Part shown: piece by piece, positions 22,549-35,069 of the stretch
How positions within the stretch are numbered: position 1 is the first letter of the stretch
How the letters are laid out: the number at the start of each line of letters is the position of its first letter
Position numbers and translations under genes: made by a program
Source: Portulaca oleracea
Lineage: Eukaryota; Streptophyta; Magnoliopsida; Caryophyllales; Portulacaceae
Assembly (NCBI GenBank): GCA_029582165.1
Contig: CM055882.1
Coordinates: 20,859,867-20,923,866, forward strand
Direction: 5' to 3'
Length of the DNA stretch: 64,000 bases
Notes under the pieces: generated by a model
What the model saw: only the letters and a program-made list of their open reading frames with translations
Told to the model about the DNA's origin: nothing
The model's database searches: none

Positions 22549-24272
22549 TAAACCCAACTATCACAAATTGGATGACAATAATCCCTACTATCATCTTGTA
22601 TTTTGATGGTCAAAAAAAAAAAATTGTATTTTAGTGGGACGCCGACGAGTTGATCGAGTGACTGTGACTTGGTGGTTTTCTGACTTGGCATGTTGACCTT
22701 GATATTGACCCGGTTGAATGTGCCACGTCACCTAAAAAACACATGCCATAACCTTTTTATTTGTTTTTGTCCAGCATAGCATTAAAAAAACCGCCCCGCC
22801 CCATTCTTTTTAAAAGCTAACCGGTCCACCCCATTTTTTCCCGGTATTTCTCACTCTTGTCTTTTTTTTAACCTTTGACAGACCTAAAACTAATAAGGTG
22901 TCTGTGTACCGCAAGTGTACGGGTCTGTGTAGTAATAAAAATATCGTTTTCTCTCAGGGACTTGTGTTCAACTACGCACTAAACTACTTTACTACAAAGG
23001 ATACTAGGTCGATCAAAGGGTTGTTGGTAATGATTAAGACAATTTACTAAGAAAGCAGGAAATTAAAGGATTCAACCTAATAATTAAAAGAGTTTAGGGG
23101 AGTCTACTCTAGTCAATCAATGAACTAATCAACAATCTTGGTGTAAATTAATAAAGGGATAATTCGGAGTCTATAATCTTTCTAGGCCCTTTCACAGCAA
23201 TCTTTCGATTCGAAGTGAGTTACAGTGATTAAACTAAACATTATTTCTAACTATTTAATCTAATCAAAGATAAAGAACTGATTATAACCGACCCTAGACA
23301 AGAATCACTATGTCCAAATATTTTCTAAACCTATTCGATCTTCCGTCCTTCCAATTCAAGACTCAAACTTTCATCATGTTATCAAGAATCTAATACCAAG
23401 TAAAAGGCGGTTAGCCAGATGTTACTTTGACAAACAATATACGAAGATCAAACGAATAAAAGGATAACTTAACACCGAAATTGTATTCAAAAATAAACCA
23501 AACGACATCGAGTTTATCCCTCAAACGAAGGGATTTAGCTACTCATGATAATAACTAAGAAAACAATAGTAAAAACTGAATAACGAAGCAGAAAGTAAAT
23601 AGAAATTAAACCGAACGTCCGAGTCATCGAATTCGATCTCTTCGTGTTACCTTATTCAATCTCCTTCTCCTTCTTTTTTGTTCCTAATCTACTGGAACGG
23701 CTCCCCAAAGGGAGGAAAATACAAAGAAAACCCTATACTAAACGGCAGAAATAAAACTCTGAATAGTCAATTATGTCTAAAACTGAACGGCGAACAAGTC
23801 CTTTTATAATGCACGATTAGGGCACAAAACGCTGGGAGTGCTTTCAAAACACCGGCAGCGTTTAGTTAAAAAAGAATGTTCTCCGTGCCTTGGCGCTGGT
23901 AGCGTTTTAAAAACGCTGGTAGTGCTTTGCAATTTCTTCAGCATCGAAGTCCCTGGATGAGGCGCTGGCAGCGTTTCTAAAACGCTGGCAGCGTTTTGCT
24001 TCTCCGCGCAAACTTGGGCTGGGTCTTTGACGATTTGGGCCGCTTCTCCTTCAACTCTTCTTCTCTTCACTCTTTCTTTTTATTTTCTTTGTATTTTTCT
24101 CCCCTTTTTCATTGATTTTCCATGCTTTTTGATGTATTTCCAATATTTCCTGTAAAATGTATCAATCTCGCAACCAGGTGAAGAAATCACAGAAATTGAT
24201 ATAATCGGGTATAAAAAGCATGAAATATATGTGTTTTGAGCCCTAAAAATATTATATAAAAATCACTTATCA
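22549..24272 (-). repeat. 3' LTR of the Gypsy-like element
   Basis: It matches 29819-31544 closely by eye, which suggests a fairly recent insertion. It contains CGCTGGCAGCG-type palindromes (23820-24000). Its far end is fused to a family B MITE end (AGGGAAATTGTATTCTAATA at 22531) that abuts the TA repeat. Confidence 0.8.
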
Positions 24273-24280
24273 AATCCCCT
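24273..24280 (-). other. Polypurine tract of the Gypsy-like element
   Basis: AGGGGATT on the minus strand lies directly before TGATAAGTG of the 3' LTR, the expected position for plus-strand priming. The preceding GACAAGCAAGAGCTAAGCAT stretch is common just upstream of the PPT in plant Gypsy elements. Confidence 0.7.
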
Positions 24281-26323
24281 AATGCTTAGCTCTTGCTTGT
24301 CACCAAGCAAGTCATAATTGAAAACAGGAGGATAAGGGCTCAAATAGGGGAAACAGGACTTAGGAAAAGAGAGAAGTGACAGGAGTTTTCGATAGGGTTT
24401 AAAAGAACAAAATTTTAACACCCCCTCAGACTAACCATTCGAACACATCAATTCAACTAGCAATCACCAAGATTAGTCTAAACAAGAACAAAACTTAGTT
24501 CAAAAGAGAATGGAAGAAATTTTCGAAACCAAAAGAAGAGAACAAGTACTTCAGATGTACAAATCCGCCAACAGTCTCAAGAATAATGCAAATATGCGCG
24601 GTTAGTTATGGACGTAAGTCAGTCAAAAAGAGAAAACCTCACATAGGAAAAGAATAAGAACACTCAAACACTCAAATTTGAATATGTATGTGGGTTTTTC
24701 TCATACTCAGACCAAAAGAGACAGTCTACCATAGGCTTGGTAAGAACCTCGTTCTCCACTGTTAGAATGCAAATACACAAGTGACAATCAAGAGGACTTC
24801 TAGGGTTGTAACGAGGCTTAGATTTAGGGGAAATGAGTTGTAATATTTAGGAATGAGGAGCTAAAGAGCCATGCTTGGATTGATTCTCAATAAATATTAC
24901 ACTCTCACCTCGCGCTCTTGCCAAGTGTAGGCAAAGAACTCACTTTTCTCCCTCATAAATATCAAAATGCTTCATAATCTTTACAACCGGGTCAAAAGCT
25001 TTCAGAACCTTCAATTGAATCTCCCTTAATCACCCTTTTCTTTTGAATTCTTTTTTTTTCTTTTTGTTCTATTTTTCTGCTTTTTTTTTTTGGTGGGTGA
25101 TCAAAGGAGAAGAAATAAAAAATATAACTTTGACCTAAATATATCAAAAGAACATCATAACCAATTGGCTAACTCATAATTAATTGGGAAATATAATGTG
25201 TCCCAATAAAAATCAAAATTACACTCCAATGTCTTAATTCCATTCACAGCAACACCGAACCAATTTTCGCTCCCAGAATAATGAACTCTCACAACATCCA
25301 AGCAAGGCAAAAGGTAGGAATTAATAAGGCCAAGGCTTGTATTGTCAGGGTTACATCACAAAAAGAAAGGTAATCAAAGGCTAGGCGGGCCTAAAGAATG
25401 ATAGTTATATTGTTAGGAAGACTATCTGGCTATGTAGTTTAATTAATATAGAAAAGAATGCCTCAATAACTTTGTCACAGCGTGCAATGCAAAGATGCAA
25501 TTTCAAACATGTTGTGAAACAATTTCTAGAGGTGCAACTAATGGTGGAGTCACTCACGAAATAAAAGAATTGATAAAAATGATCAATCCATAATTTTAGG
25601 CTATGTGGACTCATGGGATAGGGCTCAATCAACTAAACCTAGCCCAATGATTTGCGGCACACATATCTACACTAACTAAGATACTCAAAGCAGTTAGATA
25701 CACTATTCATAATTTGACTCAAAATGAGAAGATTTGCAAAAACAGTTTCAGAAAACTTTTAAGTTCTCAACCAGACTTCTCTAGGTGAATCAAGGTAAAT
25801 TGAAAATCTAATTGGTTTACAAACCATCAAGGAAGGTGTTTCGGACATGCTAATCCTAATCCGAAGGTGAATGCAAAAGAAAAAGAAAACAAACTAAGAA
25901 AATAAAGAAAAGAAAACTCTAACATGCTCTAACTAATGCAATCTAGGTGAATGCAATTCTAAAACTAGAGGAAAAACTATGGGAAGAAAACATAGAAAGG
26001 AAAACTAGAAACAATCGAAGAAAATCACACAACTAAAAACTTAACAAAGAAAAACATACTAAAATAAGAAAATCATACTAAAAATTGAAAAATAAGCACG
26101 AAACAAGAAAAAGAAAGACGAAAATAAAAGAAAAATCAGAGAAGTAAAGAAGAGATATTCGCAAAGTGGATATATAACCCTCCCCCATGCTTAAACACTG
26201 CATTGTCCTCAATGTAGAAGACAATGGTGGAAAGAGTCATTTGCACACGTCCCAACAACCACAAAACATCATCAAGCATGCTACAATTCCTCAAGAAATT
26301 CTCACTCAAATATTTAGTAGGTA
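24281..26323. other. Non-coding internal region of the Gypsy-like element
   Basis: No open frame with a recognisable domain was found. The DNA is A-rich on the plus strand and appears to be the long untranslated 3' part of the element. Confidence 0.5.
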
Positions 26324-26524
26324 TCAAAGCTCTTTTAGAAAGAGAATCATGCCTCGCTTTGACATCCCCTTCGAATTGAAAGGGTTGGAGCTCCTAGAAT
26401 CCCGGGATGGGGTAGCTTTTTGTTTTCCCTTCTCCACAATTGTAGCTTTCCTTTTTCGGCTTCCCCCGGCTCCATCATCGCCAGGATCACCGATCGTGAA
26501 GCTTGGGTCATTGGTTCTTACCAT
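26324..26524 (-). pseudogene. Start of an env-like/late ORF of the Gypsy-like element
   Basis: The short frame starts MVRTNDPSFTIGDPG and is rich in basic and small residues (SRKRKATIVEKGKQK). Athila-type elements carry a third ORF downstream of pol with a similar MVRT..KRK start. Only about 66 codons are open. The assignment rests on position and composition. Confidence 0.35.
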
Positions 26525-28958
26525 CTAAACATCAATTGAATGTAAGTCTTCAAGCATGGTAATCGCTCATACTTAGATACCCCCATGCTTGCTTGATACT
26601 TAGAGGGTACCAACACAAGTTCAAGTAAGCACTAAAGCAAAGTACAGTAGTCAAACTCGCTCAACAACCACATATAACTCAAAATTAGATCCAAATTTCA
26701 ACACTTAAAACTCATTACAAACAATGTAATAGATTTCAAGCACCAAAGCAACAAGAATGTGATTTTCAATCAAGGGTACTCACTCTAGACAAGCAACTAG
26801 AGTAAAAAACAAACTCAAGTGTCACGACATCCTCGAGCAAGAACTGTGGCTTACCGAATAAATTCAACAAGTAGCTTGAGAAATTATGCATAATGGCACC
26901 ACAAAACACTAGTGATTGATAATGAGAAGTGAAGTGAAAATTATGACAAAGAATAAACAAGTTCAAGGGTGACTCTCAAAATGAACCACCACCAATGACA
27001 ATTTGTTCAAACCTGGAATTTTCATTTAGCTACATTTAAAACAAATCCAAAACAGTCCATCTCCCTCCCTTACTTGCACATTATCATTCAAAATTTTCAT
27101 CTCAAACACCCACTCTTCTACTCAAAGACAGAGTATAATCCAACTCTAAACTCCCAAAACAGATACTACTAAAAATATGTGTATTACCAACCACTTTTTT
27201 CCAACCAATTTAAAATGGTTGGAAAAACCAACCATTTTAGCAACCATTTGATATTCCAACTATTTTTCAAAAAATTTAGTGGGAAAAATGGTTGGAAATT
27301 CCAACCAATTTTGCTAAGATGATTGGAAAATTTTCCTACCATCCTTTTTCCTACTATTTGAAAATGGTTGGAAAAATGGTTGGATTACAAACCATTTTTC
27401 CAACCAATTTCAAATAGTAGGAAAAAGGATGGTAGGAAAAATTTCCAACCAAATTTAGCAAAATTGGTTGGAATTTCCAACCATTTTTCTCACTAATTTT
27501 TTTGAAAAATAGTTGGAATATCAAATGGTTGCTAAAATGGCTGGTTTTTCCAACCATTTTAAATTGGTTGGAAAAAAGTGGTTGCTAATGCACATATTTT
27601 TAGTAGTGAGAGGTTTAACATGTTCAAACATTCAACTTTCAAAATTCATATCATTCACTTCCAAACACAACCACATTACTTCCAAACAATCAATAAAGAT
27701 ACCAACTTTTCCAAATCAAGCAATCAAACATTACTAACTAGTATCAAAAATTACTCAAGTAGTGCACCAAACCTAAGCATGAACCATGGTGAATTCAAAC
27801 AAAATTTACAAGTAAAACTCATGAAAATTGCATAAACTCACCAAGAAATACTAGCTAATAACAATGGAGGTGAGAGATAAGTTAGAATCATACCTTGTAG
27901 TTGAATGCAAGAAGAAGATGGAATTGCAAGTAATAAGTGAATTAAAATTTTTGGGACTAGGGTTTAGACTGGACGAGTCTTGTGAGCTACTGAGGAGAAG
28001 GATAGTGCGAAGGAGTCAGAAGAAGTAGAATGGAAGTAGAGGAAGAAGAAGATGGTGGTGTGGGTGGTGTGTGCGTCAGGGAGCAAGAGCAAGGAGAAGG
28101 AGAGGGTTGAGGGAGTTGGGAGCGTTTTTGGGAGGGACTCGTCGAGGGTTTTGGGGGAAGAAAGGGGGCAAAAGCATTCAATTGAAAAAAAAGGGTAGGG
28201 CCGACTAAAGGCTAAAAGACGGGCAAAAAATTTCAACCCAGCCCAAAAGCGTTGCCAGCGTTTTTAAAGCGCTGCCAGCGTTTTGCAATTTACGCGTACT
28301 TGAACCTTCTGGGAGAGGCGTTGCCAGCGTTTCTCCACCTGATGATAATTATTCGATTTTTCGGCCTATTTTTGCTTTGTCTTCTCCCTTTTCTTTGTTT
28401 CCTTCTTACTTTCCCTACAATTTGACATACCAAAAATCCCTACAAACATCTACCAACTCAAAAACTATTAGGTTAGAGATAATAATTTCAATAATAACCA
28501 AAAATTTGACTAAGAATTTAAGGAATCTAATTATCAAAGAGAAAATCAGAAATGAAAACAAAATTTAGCAAAATCGAACGGGAATTAAAAACTCTAGAAA
28601 ATTAAAATAGTCTTAGTTAGAAGGTTAAGATCATGGTCTCCGTTCCGGATGACGTCAAGGCCCTTAGTAGCTTATTAAAACTCCTCTTCATGCGGTTTGC
28701 AAGCTAGTAAATAAAAGAGCAACTGAAATCTTATAACATAAAACATTAGTAAAGCTCACAGTAATAAATCAAATTTGCTAGAAAAATCAAAAGATTCAAA
28801 GTATTTGGTCCACACAATTTTTCTAGGATAGTCCTCTAGGTATATATGATAAGGATCAAGGTAGGGCTCATAATCTCTAAACTTACCTAAGGACAACTCA
28901 TTAAAAGTATCATATATTTCACAAGAATTTACCTTATCTCCTATATTAACATGATCAT
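26525..28958. other. Internal region where pol would be expected
   Basis: No protease, RT, RNase H or integrase motif was seen on either strand. The stretch contains the CACTA MITE at 27164-27608 and, at about 28245-28340, more GCGTTGCCAGCG palindromes like those in the LTR, suggesting an LTR-derived piece here. Confidence 0.5.
27164..27608. mobile_element. CACTA fold-back MITE (445 bp), TSD AGA
   Basis: The right end reads CACTACTAAAAATATGTG when inverted, and the left end is TACTACTAAAAATATGTG. Both are flanked by AGA (27161-27163 and 27609-27611). The whole element is close to a perfect hairpin built from TTGGTTGGAA/TTCCAACCAA words. The CACTA end and 3-bp duplication identify the En/Spm superfamily. 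Confidence 0.88.
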
Positions 28959-29822
28959 CTAAGGTCCTTTTATTGGGTATGGGTTCCTCAAGGATCCCTC
29001 GCGAAACCGGAGGTGGTAAACAAGGAATAGAATCATCGAAAAGTTCATCAATAAATCATCGAGATCAAAGGGTACAAGTTTAGCAAGATTCTCGTTTGGA
29101 AAATTTACCTCACTAATAATTTCATCACTAGGTTCCTCATGAATAAAATCAACTGACTCATGATAAAAATTATCTTCACACCTAGTATCTAACCCAATAG
29201 GTTCACTCACCTCATACCCTGTCGTAAAGTCGAGTTTTGCTTTGACAAGATGTGCCTTGACTAGCCTTTGAGGAAACAGTATGGGTGGTATATAGACTCT
29301 TTGGTTAGCTACCGATGGGCCACCTTGTCCTATCTTATCCCCTTGGGTAGCAACATCTACTGAAGGTTCTTTTTCTGGTTCAAGCTCTCTACTCTCAGGC
29401 TGGTTTCTCTTGGGTTCATCTGATTGTTTTCCGCTCCTAAGAGTCAAAGCATTACAGTGTTCTATTGTATTCACAGTAGGTGAGAGAGGGAAGGTGTCCT
29501 GATCGGTTAATTGAGTCTCTAGATTTTTATTTTGATGGGTCAGGACCTCTATCTTTTCCAAAAGATTCTTAATAATCTCTTCTTGTTCATGTTGGCTTGA
29601 CACAAGACTTTTCACTATAGATTCTAAGTTCGAGTTTCGGTCAACAGAATGGACTTGTTGAGTTTGGTCGTTATAGGTTATTCCCGTACGACATGCTGAA
29701 ATATCATGCTTGGTCGAGTTACATGGTGAAAGTAATGGTGTAGATGAGTCCAGACGGTCTATTTTGTTCACCAAGGTATCAAGTTTAGCAGTTAATAAAA
29801 AAATCGCATCAATATTTTGCAA
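28959..29822 (-). pseudogene. Gag-like ORF fragment of the Gypsy-like element
   Basis: About 287 codons are open on the minus strand without a clear ATG; the frame runs in from the 5' LTR junction. There is a coiled-coil-like stretch (EEIIKNLLEKIEVLTHQNKN), then EHCNALTLRSGKQSDEP and VYIPPILFPQRLVKA. Plant Athila/Tat-type gag proteins share the TLRSGK and PPxPFPQRL blocks just before the protease. The N-terminal capsid part is missing and the C-terminal part does not continue into pol. The frame is fused almost directly to the 5' LTR with no visible primer binding site, so an internal deletion has occurred. Confidence 0.7.
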
Positions 29823-31544
29823 AACCCAACTATCACAAATTGGATAGCAATAATCCCTACTATCATTTTGTATTCTGATGGTCCAAAAAAAAAATTGTAT
29901 TTTAGTGGGACGCCGGCGAGTTGATCGAGTGACTGTGACTTGGTGGTTTTCTGACTTGGCATGTTGACCTTGATATTGACCCGGTTGAATGTGCCACGTC
30001 CCCTAAAAAACACATGCCATAACCTTTTTATTTGTTTTTGTCCAGCATAGCATTAAAAAAACAGCCCCGCCCCATTCTTTTTAAAAGCTAACCGGTCCAC
30101 CCCATTTTTTCCCGGTATTTCTCACTCTTGTCTTTTTTTTAACCTTTGACAGACCTAAAACTAATAAGGTGTCTGTGTACCGTAAGTGTACGGGTCTGTG
30201 TAGTAATAAAAATATCGTTTTCTCTCAGGGACTTGTGTTCAACTACGCACTAAACTACTTCACTATAAAGGATACTAGGTCGATCAAAGGGTTGTTGGTA
30301 ATGATTAAGACAATTAACTAAGAAAGCAGAAAATTAAAGGATTCAACCAAATAATTAAAAGAGTTTAGGGGAGTCTACTCTAGTTAATCAATGAACTAAT
30401 CAACAATCTTGGTGTAAATTGATAAAGGGATAATTCGGAGTCTATAATCTTTCTAGGCCCTTTCACAGCAATCTTTCGATTCGAAGTGAGTTACAGTGAT
30501 TAAACTAAACATTATTTCTAACTATTTAATCTAATCAAAGATAAAGAACTGATTATAACCGACCCTAGACAAGAATCATTATTTCCAAATATTTTCTAAA
30601 CCTATTCGATCTTCCGTCTTTCCAATTCAAGACTCAAACTTTCATCATGTTATCAAGAATCTAATACCAAGTAAAAGGCGGTTAGCCAGATTTTACTATG
30701 ACAAACAATATACGAAGATCAAACGAATAAAAGGATAACTTAACACCGAAATTGTATTCAAAAATCAACCAAACGACATCGAGTTTATCCCCCAAACGAA
30801 GGGATTTAGCTACTCATGATAATAACTAAGAAAACAATAGTAAAAACTGAATAACGAAGCAGAAAGTAAATAGAAATTAAGCCGAACGTCCGAGTCGTCG
30901 AATTCGATCTCTTCGTGTCACCTGATTCAATCTCCTTCTCCTCCTCTTTTGTTCCTAATCTAATGGAACGGCTCCCCGAAGGGAGGAAAATACAAAGGAA
31001 ACCCTATACTAAACGGCGGAAATAAAACTCTGAATAGTCAATTATGTCTCAAACTGAACGGCGAAGAAGTCCTTTTATAATGCATGATTAGGGCACAAAA
31101 CACTGGGAGTGCTTTCAAAACACCGGCAACGTTTAGTTAAAAAAGAATGTTCTCCGTGCCTTGGCGCTGGCAGCGTTTTAAAAACGCTGGCAGTGCTTTG
31201 CAATTTCTTCAGCATCGAAGTCCCTGGATGAGGCGCTGGCAACGTTTCTAAAATGCTGGCAACGTTTTGCTTCTCCGCCCAAATTTGGGCTGGGTCTTTG
31301 ACGATTTGGGCCGCTTCTCCTTCAACTCTTCTTCTCTTCACTCTTTCTTTTTATTTTCTTTGTATTTTTCTCCCCTTTTTCATTGATTTTCCATGCTTTT
31401 TTGATGTATTTCCAATATTTCCTGTAAAATGTACCAAGTGAAGAAATCACAGAAATTGTTATAAAAATACTGAATTTTGGGTATAAAAAGCATGAAATAT
31501 ATGTGTTTTGAGCCATAAAAATACTATATAAAAATCACTTATCA
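29819..31544 (-). repeat. 5' LTR of the Gypsy-like element
   Basis: This direct copy of 22549-24272 begins TGATAAGTG at 31544. Its inner end is joined to mid-gag, cutting the family B-like end short compared with the other LTR. Confidence 0.8.
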
Positions 31545-31573
31545 CCCTTCCCTTTCTTTTTACTCTTCCCTTT

Positions 31574-32351
31574 ATGCGTTCTCAGACAATAAAAACCCCA
31601 TTTTCTCAAATTCACTCAACTCCCTCCATCGACTGTCCATACGAAAGGTCACATTTTCTCCAAAAATTCAAACCCTTCAAAGATTTTCGAGTTGTTTCCC
31701 AATTTGGAAACCCTAATCTTGGAATGAACTATTTTCGCATTTCTGGGTTCCAAAACCATTCGAAAATCTTCATTGTTGTTTTAGTTGGACTCGGTTTGGG
31801 TGGGTTTTGCGTGGGGTGTTGCGGAAGTGGTGGAATATCGAAGGAACAACAAAGGTAAGTCCCCAAATTCTCCAAAAAAATTTTTTTGATAGTTTTGTAC
31901 ATAGTTGGGTAATTCTGGGTTTTTCTTCTGTTTGAAATAGTGAAATGGACACGGTGAAGATGATATTGCACTTTGGGGGGAAATTCGTTGAGTCTCCTGA
32001 GTTTAGGTATGATGGGGGAAGGAAGATGTTATTGTGGTTAAGGAGTTTGATGTAGATTACTTTTCTTTTTTTTTTTAGTTGAAATCGTTTGTGGAAGAAA
32101 GAGGAGTGAAAAATGTTGTGGAGTTTTACTGTGTTATACCTGGGTTGAGTTTGAAGGAAAGTTTGAGGAGGGCAGTGAAAGATTATGAGTACAATGATAT
32201 GGTGTGTGTTTCTAGGTCATATGGGGAGATAGAAATTTACACTGTGCATGCGGTAGATGAACCCGATGTCCTACCTTTGGCCCTCCCTAGCAATGTCCCT
32301 GAAACTAGGGCAACATCCCCTGTTAGACCTCCTCATCTCTCTCGTGGGAAA
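31574..32351 (+). pseudogene. N-terminal part of a MuDR-type MULE transposase gene, truncated
   Basis: A 5' exon-like stretch ends CAAAG|GTAAGT near 31855. After an acceptor near 31939 the frame runs MDTVKMILHFGGKFVESPEF and FRYDGG. A shifted frame continues KEDVIVVKEFDVDYFS, and after a T-run it becomes LKSFVEERGVKNVVEFYCVI and PGLSLKESLRRAVKD. This order (HHGG.F, Y.GG, D.D..S.FEL, YY.IPG..L..GLR) is the N-terminal domain of plant MULE transposases. At least two frameshifts are present. The gene stops exactly at the outer edge of the LTR at 32352, so the palindrome truncates it. Confidence 0.7.
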
Positions 32352-33180
32352 TGTTGGGAATGTCCCGACAATGTTCGATTTATACGGAGATTAAACCAAA
32401 GTAATATAGTAAGTATATGTCTTGCTAGAGACCTCTATAATTAGTAATTGAATATGCTTAATTACAACTGTATTATTTGGTCCTACTGGGTCACACAAGT
32501 CAGTGCCCTAGAACAATGTGTGTAACCTAAGTAATATTGTATTACGTTTAGAAAAGTTGAAAACTGATTGATGTGATAAATCAGCCCAACATGGACTGAG
32601 CTAGATTCAACACGGTCCGTGTTGGGGCACCACGGTCCGTGGTGTCCATGGGCCGAGTTAATGGACATTCTGGAGTCCAACATGGACCGTGTTAGGCCTG
32701 AGAATCGCGTCATTGCGTTAAGTCGGCCCTTTAGGGTTTTGAACCCTTTCCCTTGGTTTTCTAAACACTATATGAAGGGGTCTCTGAGAGAGATTATTCC
32801 ACACCAACTGCCTGAGACTCTAAGTGAGATACCAGAGTGATTTCCTGAGTTCCTCTCTCTTTTAGTTTGCAGTTCTTGTTTCAGGAAACATTCTCTGTTT
32901 CTCGAAACATTCGCATATACCAAATACATACATCTTAGATTGAGATTTGTCTCGATCGGGTCGATCTAGCAATCGGGTTCCCGGAGTACTGCGTGGACTT
33001 TTCAGTAGAGGGTTTCAGCATTGGAATCTGGAAGGTCAACCTCTTCTTCAGACAGAATTAGCGATCAGGTATAATTACTAAAGCCTCTGCAATTGTTGTG
33101 ATTAATTGTTTATAACCGTTATGAATATTCCGCCAATTAATCTGTATCTGTTTATGAAATAGATAACCTAAAACCTAACA
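32352..33180 (+). repeat. Copia LTR copy in the left palindrome arm
   Basis: It runs TGTTGGGAATGTCCCGAC to AACCTAACA, opposite in orientation to the LTRs at 35070 and 42953. It is followed by TGTTT, the complement of the AAACA target duplication of the complete Copia element, as expected if it was copied by inversion rather than inserted separately. Confidence 0.85.
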
Positions 33181-34619
33181 TGTTTTGCGTATGACCTCCT
33201 CTTGTTTTTCCATGGAGATGTCAGGAGTGTTGGGACTCTAATGGAGGCTTTCAATCACTTCTTCGAGGCCTCAAGACTGATCGCCAACAAGAAAAAATCG
33301 AGCACCATTATGGCAGGTATTGATATTACCATGAAGTCCGAAACTTTTCAAGTCACGAGTTTGTAGAAGAGCAACTCCCCTTCTGTTACCTTGGAGTCCT
33401 TGTAAAACCATGGAAGCTTAATCGAAATGATTGTCAACTCAATTTTGAACACATGGGAGCCAGATTGCAAGTTGGGCTGTCAAAAAACTTACATATGCTG
33501 GTCGGGTAACACTCGTTAATAGTATTTTCATGGCATTCATGAATACTGGGCTTAAATTTATATCCTTCTGGAGCGTGGCGCAGTGGGAGTGTTGACGATT
33601 TAGCTTGAGTTGGGATTTTGATTCAACATTCGAACAAAACTTGAACAATAGAGGAAGGATATGACCTTGTGGCTAGGTAATCCACAACCCAAAGGCCTAA
33701 CACTCTACAATGATTATCCAAGGTAATCCACTAAATAATCACAAGGAATGACTTACTAACACAACCATCCATAAATGGAATTGGTAAGAATAAGATTTTT
33801 GAGGAAACAAGGGAGAACCCTACACTGCCAAGCATTACAATTCAATTCAGCTAAAAACTCCCAACAATGCCAAAGGAGGGGGTATATATAGTATTGGGAA
33901 AAAAATAAAAAAAACGCAGCAGCAGCGCGAGTGTCGCAGGCCTGACTCTGGTGTGACGGTGGGTGACTCGGGCGCGACGGTCTAGTGACCTGGCAACTCC
34001 AACACGCCATCGTCAATCGTCGTGGGCGCCTAGAAGGATGACTCGGGAAACTCACAAGACGAGTCTGGCATGACGTTGTTTTGGGTAGCTTTTCCCTGCC
34101 GACTTCAAACGGAGTCCGGATGAAGAAGTTATGCACGTTTGAAGTCGGCAGGGAAAAGCTGCCTAAAACAACGTCACACCCGACTCGTCTTGTGACTCGC
34201 CCGAGTCATCCTTCAGGGCGCCCACGACGATGGACGATGGCGTGTTGGAGCTGCCGGGTCAGTAGACCATCGCGCCCGAGTCATCCACCGTCACGCCCGA
34301 GTCAAGTCTGCGACACTCACGCTGCTGCTGCGTTTTGTTTATTTTTTTTCCCAATACTATATATACCCCCTCCTTTGGCATTGTTGGGAGTTTTTAGCTG
34401 AATTGAATTGTAATGCTTGACATTGTAGGGTTCTCCCTTTGTTTCCACAAAAATCTTGTTCTTACCTATTCTATTTGTGGATGGTGGTGTTAGCAAGTCA
34501 TTCCTAGTGATTATTTTGTGGATTACCTTGGATAATCATTGTGAAGTGTTAGGCCTTTGGGTTGTGGATTACCTAGCCACAAGGTCATATCCTTCCTCTA
34601 TTGTTCAAGTTTTGTTCGA

Positions 34620-35069
34620 ATGTTGAATCAAAGTCCCAACTCAAGTTAAATCGTCAACATTCCCACCACGCCACGCTCCAGAAGGATATAAATTTAAGCC
34701 CAGTATTCATGAATGCCATGAAAATACTATTAACGAGTGTTACCCGACCAGAATATGTAAGTTTTTTGACAGCCCAACCTTGCAATCTGGCTCCCATGTG
34801 TTCAAAATTAAGTTGACAATCATTTCGATTAAGCTTCCATGGTTTTACAAGGACTCCAAGGTAACGGAAGGGGAGTTGCTCTTCTACAAACTCGTGACTT
34901 GAAAAGTTTCGGACTTCATGGTAATATCAATACCTGCCATAATGGTCCTCGATTTTTTCTTGTTGGCGATCAGTCTTGAGGCCTCGAAGAAGTGATTGAA
35001 AGCCTCCATTAGAGTCCCAACACTCCTGACATCTCCATGGAAAAACAAGAGGAGGTCATACGCAAAACA
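34620..35069 (-). pseudogene. LINE reverse transcriptase, downstream half (broken by Copia)
   Basis: The minus strand starts FAYDLLLFFHGDVRSVGTLM and goes on FNHFFEASRLIANKKKS, then later YSGRVTLVNSIFMAFMNTG. These are the RT palm and thumb blocks. The active-site FADD reads FAYD, so one catalytic Asp is lost. The upstream half of this RT is at 43627-44014, on the other side of the Copia insertion. An inverted copy is in the left palindrome arm (33181-33590). Confidence 0.8.

Larger units (their letters stand above)
22549..31544 (-). mobile_element. Non-autonomous Gypsy-like LTR retrotransposon (about 9 kb)
   Basis: Two highly similar direct repeats of about 1.72 kb (22549-24272 and 29819-31544) bound an internal region with a gag piece but no recognisable pol. 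On the minus strand each LTR begins TGATAAGTGATTTTTATATA, and a polypurine tract AGGGGATT precedes the 3' copy. The gag motif NALTLRSGK and the layout resemble Athila/Tat-type Gypsy elements, so this is a large derivative that must move in trans. The non-TG ends of the LTRs are irregular, and no clear 5-bp target duplication was found. Confidence 0.8.

Noticed and set aside
28959..29822. The gag-like frame as an intact host gene
   Set aside because: It has TLRSGK and PFPQRL retrotransposon motifs, no proper start codon, and lies between matching LTRs.
32352..33180. Solo LTR insertion
   Set aside because: Its flanks (GGAAA and TGTTT) do not match, and the adjacent DNA is the inverted copy of the junction at 35069, so inverted duplication explains it better.
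34081..34401. Coding frames near the palindrome centre
   Set aside because: They are mirror images of each other in the two arms with a biased Ser/Pro/Arg composition and match no domain.
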